DNA of 8,303 bases from an uncultured Tolumonas sp. (GTDB lineage Bacteria > Pseudomonadota > Gammaproteobacteria > Enterobacterales > Aeromonadaceae): positions 1 to 8,303 of the forward strand of contig CAIZDF010000568.1 of the NCBI GenBank assembly GCA_903931645.1, read 5' to 3'. The notes beneath the pieces are model-generated. The model was not told where the DNA came from and searched no databases. It worked only from the letters and a program-made list of their open reading frames with translations. The translations under genes were made by a program, and so were the position numbers. Shown here one piece after another: positions 5,501 to 8,303 of this stretch. Within the stretch, counting starts at the first letter, position 1. Each line of letters begins with the position of its first letter.

Positions 5501-6754
5501 TCAGCCAAATAATTGCTGGAACAGCAGTACCAGATAATCCCACAGGCGACTGAAAATACCGCCTTCATCTACGGTATCCAGTGCTACTAACGGATACTGT
5601 GCCACATCTTTACCGTCAATGCGCAGGAAAATAGTGCCAACAGTTTCGCCTTGTTTAATTGGCGCATGCAGTTCACGATTCAGCTGGAAGTCTGCTTTCA
5701 GCTTAGTGGCTGCACCACGCGGCGCTAACAGGTTGATATCACGATCGGTACCCAAACGAATTTGGCTCTTATCACCCATCCAGACACGCTGTTTAGCTAG
5801 CTCTGCGCCTTGTTTGTACGGTTGCATGTTCTGATAGAAACGGAAGCCATAGGTCAGCAGTTTTTTGCTCTCTTCCGCACGTTGTTGTTCACTGCCGGCA
5901 CCGATGATGACAGAGATCAGACGCATACCTTCCGGGCCAGTGGCAGAAGCAACTAAGTTATAGCCCACTTCGCTGACGTGACCGGTTTTGATACCGTCAA
6001 CCACGAGAGTTTTATCCCACAGCAGACGGTTACGATTATGCTGGGTGATACCGTTGAAGGTGAAATCTTTTTGTGAGTAAACCGCATATTCGTTCGGCAA
6101 ATCACGGATCAGAGCCTGACCCAGTCGCGCCATGTCGTGTGCCGTGGAGTAGTGATCCACGTTATACAGGCCATGTGCGTTGACGAAATGGGTATCTTTC
6201 ATATTCAGTTTGGCGGCCCATTGGTTCATCAGGCTGGCAAATGAATCTTCAGAACCAGCAATGTGCTCTGCCATCGCGATACAAGCATCGTTACCCGATT
6301 GAATGATGATGCCTTTATTCAGGTTATCAACGCTAACTTGTTTACCCACTTCGATGAACATTTTAGACGAATCATCGTAGTTTTTGGCCCAAGCGTTTTG
6401 GCTGATAGTCACCATATCGGTTGGTTTGATGCGACCTGATTTCAGCTCTTGACCGATCACGTATGAGGTCATCATTTTGGTCAGGCTAGCAGGTGGCAGA
6501 CGTTGTTCGGCATTTTCACCGATCAGGATCTGGCCACTGTTATAGTCCATCAGCAAGTAAGCTTTTGCCGCGATTTGTGGAGGGCTTGGTAAAGCAACTG
6601 GCGCCGGAGCAGGCATTGGCTTCGGATCTAGCGTCGGCTTCGGATCAGGCATTGGGGTTGGGGTCGGAGTAGGGGTTGCAGTTTCTGCAAATGTGGCAGC
6701 ACTGATACTGAATGCGGCTGTCAGCAGAACAATTTTCGCCAGTTTCAACGTCAT
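5501..6754 (-). CDS. dacA: D-alanyl-D-alanine carboxypeptidase DacA (penicillin-binding protein 5)
   Basis: 417 residues. It removes the terminal D-Ala from peptidoglycan pentapeptides in the periplasm. The signal peptide spans about 1-23 (cleavage after TFA). The active-site motifs are SLTK with Ser90 and Lys93, SGN at 153-155, and KTG at 256-258 (DGIKTGH). The C-terminal beta domain (about 285-393) is followed by an amphipathic tail (FSRLWDYLVLLFQQLFG, 401-417) that anchors the inner-membrane face as in PBP5. Odd feature: residues about 26-59, between the signal peptide and the catalytic domain, are a proline-rich TP/DPKP linker absent from E. coli PBP5 and encoded by DNA repeats. The ATG at 6754 has AAGGA only two bases upstream; a TTG at 6748 would be better spaced and give almost the same signal peptide. 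It follows rlpA, as in E. coli, and ends with tandem TGA TAG stops and a terminator. Confidence 0.97.
   Translation of the reverse strand: MTLKLAKIVLLTAAFSISAATFAETATPTPTPTPMPDPKPTLDPKPMPAPAPVALPSPPQIAAKAYLLMDYNSGQILIGENAEQRLPPASLTKMMTSYVIGQELKSGRIKPTDMVTISQNAWAKNYDDSSKMFIEVGKQVSVDNLNKGIIIQSGNDACIAMAEHIAGSEDSFASLMNQWAAKLNMKDTHFVNAHGLYNVDHYSTAHDMARLGQALIRDLPNEYAVYSQKDFTFNGITQHNRNRLLWDKTLVVDGIKTGHVSEVGYNLVASATGPEGMRLISVIIGAGSEQQRAEESKKLLTYGFRFYQNMQPYKQGAELAKQRVWMGDKSQIRLGTDRDINLLAPRGAATKLKADFQLNRELHAPIKQGETVGTIFLRIDGKDVAQYPLVALDTVDEGGIFSRLWDYLVLLFQQLFG
6611..6655 (-). repeat. 18-bp tandem repeat coding the DacA proline-rich linker
   Basis: AGGCATTGGCTTCGGATC (6611-6628) is followed directly by a second 18-bp unit (6629-6646) sharing CGGATC and most of the rest (GGCTTCGGATC is identical), then a partial third unit starting AGGCATTGG (6647-6655). 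The unit codes six residues of DPKPxx type. GT-rich repeats beyond it code the (TP)n run. The number of units could vary between strains. Confidence 0.8.
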
Positions 6755-6821
6755 GATCCTTATTTATCCGGGGGTCGCCTGATCAGCGTGAGCAGGCATG
6801 GCCAGTTTTAAATCGGCGCTT

Positions 6822-6854
6822 ACTATACCAAAACCAGACATCAGGAGTAGTCAA
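6822..6854 (-). promoter_or_regulatory. Possible dacA promoter (extended -10)
   Basis: On the minus strand TGG-TATAGT (-10 at 6827-6822) forms an extended -10 about 68 bases before the dacA start. TTGACT (6854-6849) is a good -35 match but lies 21 bp away, longer than normal. If active, the promoter probably relies on the extended -10. Confidence 0.45.
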
Positions 6855-6870
6855 AACTGTGGGCTAAATA

Positions 6871-6890
6871 GCAAAAAGGCACTTTTTTGC
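6871..6890 (-). terminator. Weak hairpin after the intact rlpA copy
   Basis: Ten bases after the stop codon, GCAAAAA and TTTTTGC can form a 7-bp AT-rich stem. Alternatively GGCA/TGCC forms a short stem followed by five T residues, which is terminator-like on the minus strand. Termination is probably partial, allowing read-through to dacA. Confidence 0.35.
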
Positions 6891-6899
6891 CCGCTGACT

Positions 6900-7562
6900 T
6901 TAGTTTCGCGAAGAAAGAAGCAAGGGCGAGTGCGGATTGATCAGTTCCACTTTTACCCGTACCACGCCATGCTCTACGATCCCTAAACGTGCTGCCGCAC
7001 CGTAAGAGAGATCCAGCATTCGGTCATCAATGAAGGGGCCGCGGTCATTGACGCGTACAACCAGTGTGCGGCCATTTTCCAGATTCGTGACATGAATATA
7101 ACAAGGTAGAGGTAAACTTTTATGCGCTGCTGAAATGGCATATTGATCGTAAATCTCGCCATTTGCTGTTTTACGGCCATGAAAGCCCGGGCCATACCAA
7201 GATGCCAGCCCTTCGGCGGTATATTCCTTAATATCTTTCCAGATCGGATAATATTTACCGTCGATCTGATAACTATCATTGCCAGTAAAACTAGGTGGTT
7301 CGTACACCGGAGACAACAATCCGGCTTTGCGCCGTTGACGCGGCGTCATGCGTGCATATTCATCGTCAGTGACGATGGGGCCAGCATACACTTTGAATTG
7401 GAATCCGGAACTATTCGATAAATTTTCCGTATGGACTGTCGTCGTCGTTGGGCGAATGCGGTAACTGACAACTTCCTGTGATGTACAGGCCGAAAAAAGC
7501 AGTGTCAGCAACACGACTCGGCTGTAACGAGAGAAAGTTGTATGTTGAATTAAAACCCGCAT
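6900..7562 (-). CDS. rlpA: RlpA-type septal lytic transglycosylase lipoprotein, without SPOR domain
   Basis: 220 residues. A lipoprotein signal ends at LLFSAC, with Cys26 as the lipidated residue, so it is an outer-membrane lipoprotein facing the periplasm. The DPBB (double-psi beta-barrel) domain spans about 118-208: GLASWYGPGFHGRKTANGE, ISAAHKSLPLP, VTNLENGR and VRVNDRGPF. Glu136 and His147 have the 11-residue spacing of the catalytic Glu/His pair of Pseudomonas RlpA; Asp173 is the conserved Asp of NDRGP. That enzyme cleaves glycan strands lacking stem peptides. The protein stops shortly after the barrel, so the C-terminal SPOR domain that takes RlpA to the septum is missing, unlike in the adjacent copy. 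I chose the second ATG (7562) because AAGGA lies five bases upstream; the ATG at 7568 overlaps that site. It lies 30 bases after the upstream rlpA copy and before dacA. Confidence 0.92.
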   Translation of the reverse strand: MRVLIQHTTFSRYSRVVLLTLLFSACTSQEVVSYRIRPTTTTVHTENLSNSSGFQFKVYAGPIVTDDEYARMTPRQRRKAGLLSPVYEPPSFTGNDSYQIDGKYYPIWKDIKEYTAEGLASWYGPGFHGRKTANGEIYDQYAISAAHKSLPLPCYIHVTNLENGRTLVVRVNDRGPFIDDRMLDLSYGAAARLGIVEHGVVRVKVELINPHSPLLLSSRN

Positions 7563-7592
7563 GTTCATCCTTGCTTAGTTAGCCATATTCGG

Positions 7593-8303
7593 TCAGTTGA
7601 GAAAGAAGGCGCCGCCGAAACCGGATCCCTTTAACTTAGATAATAGTCGTTCTGCCTGCGGTTTCTCTAGTGGCCCCAGATGTAGTTTATACATTTGATT
7701 CATTGCCACGACTCTGGAGGGGACACCGTAACGGCGTTCTACGTCGCTGGCGACTTGTTTCGCTTTGCGCACATCGTTAGTAGCTAACAATTGAATTGTC
7801 CGTGATTCATGTTTGGCGATCAATTGTTCCGCATTAGCTGGGCGAGGTGGTTGAATCAATTCCACTTGCACCTTAGCAGTACCGGCGCCGATGATCCCTA
7901 ACCGCGATGCTGCGCCATGTGATAAATCAAGGATCCGATCGCCATGAAACGGCCCGCGATCATTGACGCGCACAATCAGCCGACGGCCATTATCGAGGTT
8001 GGTAACCCGCAGATAACTGGGTAACGGTAAATTTTTGTGGGCCGCAGAAATATCTTCCTGGTTATACAATTCACCATTGGATGTGTATTTACCGTGAAAT
8101 CCTGGGCCCTACCAAGAGGCAGTTCCTTGGGTGGAATAGTGATCGATGCCGTTCCACACTTTGTACGGTTGGCCATACACCTCGTAATCTTTATTACCGA
8201 TCCTGCTGGGCGGTTCAAATTGCGGTATCGCACCATTAACGTCAATGAGTGGTTTAGTCGGTTGTACTGTCGGCGAGACAGTTTCCGATTGCTGACTGCT
8301 ACA
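7593..8303 (-). pseudogene. rlpA: Second rlpA copy (DPBB + SPOR) interrupted by an in-frame TAG; 5' end outside window
   Basis: 237 codons are visible, the first being a Cys (CSSQQSE...) that may be the lipidated residue. The frame reads through a linker to GTASW, then TAG at 8111-8109, then GPGFHGKYTSNGE with no frameshift. The related neighbour has SWYGPGFHG, so the stop replaces a conserved Tyr by one base change (TAC or TAT to TAG). After it the DPBB domain is well preserved, with Glu78 and His89 at catalytic spacing and VRVNDRGPF. A SPOR domain ends the protein (codons about 168-235; TIQLLATNDVRKA, MYKLHLGPLEKPQAERLL). Termination at TAG would leave a 64-residue secreted peptide without catalytic parts. 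Restart at the TTG at 8069 would lack both signal and catalytic Glu. It may be a recent pseudogene, a sequencing error or a read-through gene. This copy has the full RlpA architecture and was probably the original septal enzyme. Confidence 0.88.

Noticed and set aside
5484..5506. 9-bp direct repeat CTATCAGCC at the 3' end of dacA
   Set aside because: Only two short copies, 14 bases apart, next to the stop codon; most likely a chance or local duplication with no sign of an attachment site or mobile element.
5194..5553. 119-codon plus-strand open frame across ybeD, the terminator and the end of dacA
   Set aside because: It crosses two conserved minus-strand genes and a terminator stem, and no known protein family is visible.
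1..8303. Mobile elements, CRISPR arrays, tRNA or rRNA genes, toxin-antitoxin or defence systems
   Set aside because: I looked on both strands and saw no transposase or integrase fragments, regular spaced repeats, cloverleaf sequences or defence-type domains.

Overview
The window looks like a chromosomal segment of a gammaproteobacterium. The gene order rlpA-dacA-ybeD-lipB-lipA is that of Escherichia coli, and the proteins match E. coli at the level of individual catalytic residues. A c-di-GMP riboswitch in front of a CHASE4 protein, a NorR and a SanA suggest an Aeromonadales or Vibrio/Shewanella-like genome. A Tolumonas-type organism is my guess and is not proven by the sequence. Every gene I can support lies on the minus strand, so transcription runs from high to low coordinates.

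Right part (8303 to 5501), cell wall and division: two adjacent rlpA-type genes followed by dacA (PBP5). The upstream rlpA copy (7593..8303, 5' end outside the window) has both a DPBB domain and a C-terminal SPOR domain, but is broken by one in-frame TAG. The downstream copy (6900..7562) is intact but has no SPOR domain. dacA has a signal peptide, a repeat-encoded proline-rich linker and all penicilloyl-enzyme motifs. A GC-rich hairpin terminator follows it.

Middle (5406 to 3396), lipoate synthesis: ybeD, then an intergenic stretch with two hairpins and a possible lipB promoter, then lipB (TTG start) and lipA, which overlap by 8 bp. LipB moves octanoate from acyl carrier protein onto lipoyl domains and LipA inserts the two sulfurs. 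A 13-bp perfect hairpin follows lipA directly.

Left-middle (3319 to 976): sanA (DUF218 inner-membrane envelope protein) and norR (nitric-oxide-responsive sigma54 activator), 58 bp apart. No norVW, hmp or other recognisable NorR target is in the window.

Left end (975 to 1): the most interesting part. The 307 bp between norR and the next gene carry a good sigma70-type promoter, a clear class I c-di-GMP riboswitch (GEMM-I) and a structured leader of about 110 nt. They lead into a membrane-anchored protein with a periplasmic CHASE4 sensor domain, cut by the window edge. Such proteins commonly end in GGDEF and/or EAL domains, so this looks like a c-di-GMP enzyme gene controlled by c-di-GMP itself. 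I see no mobile element, CRISPR array, tRNA or rRNA. Apart from the riboswitch unit and the rlpA pair, the window is conserved housekeeping sequence.
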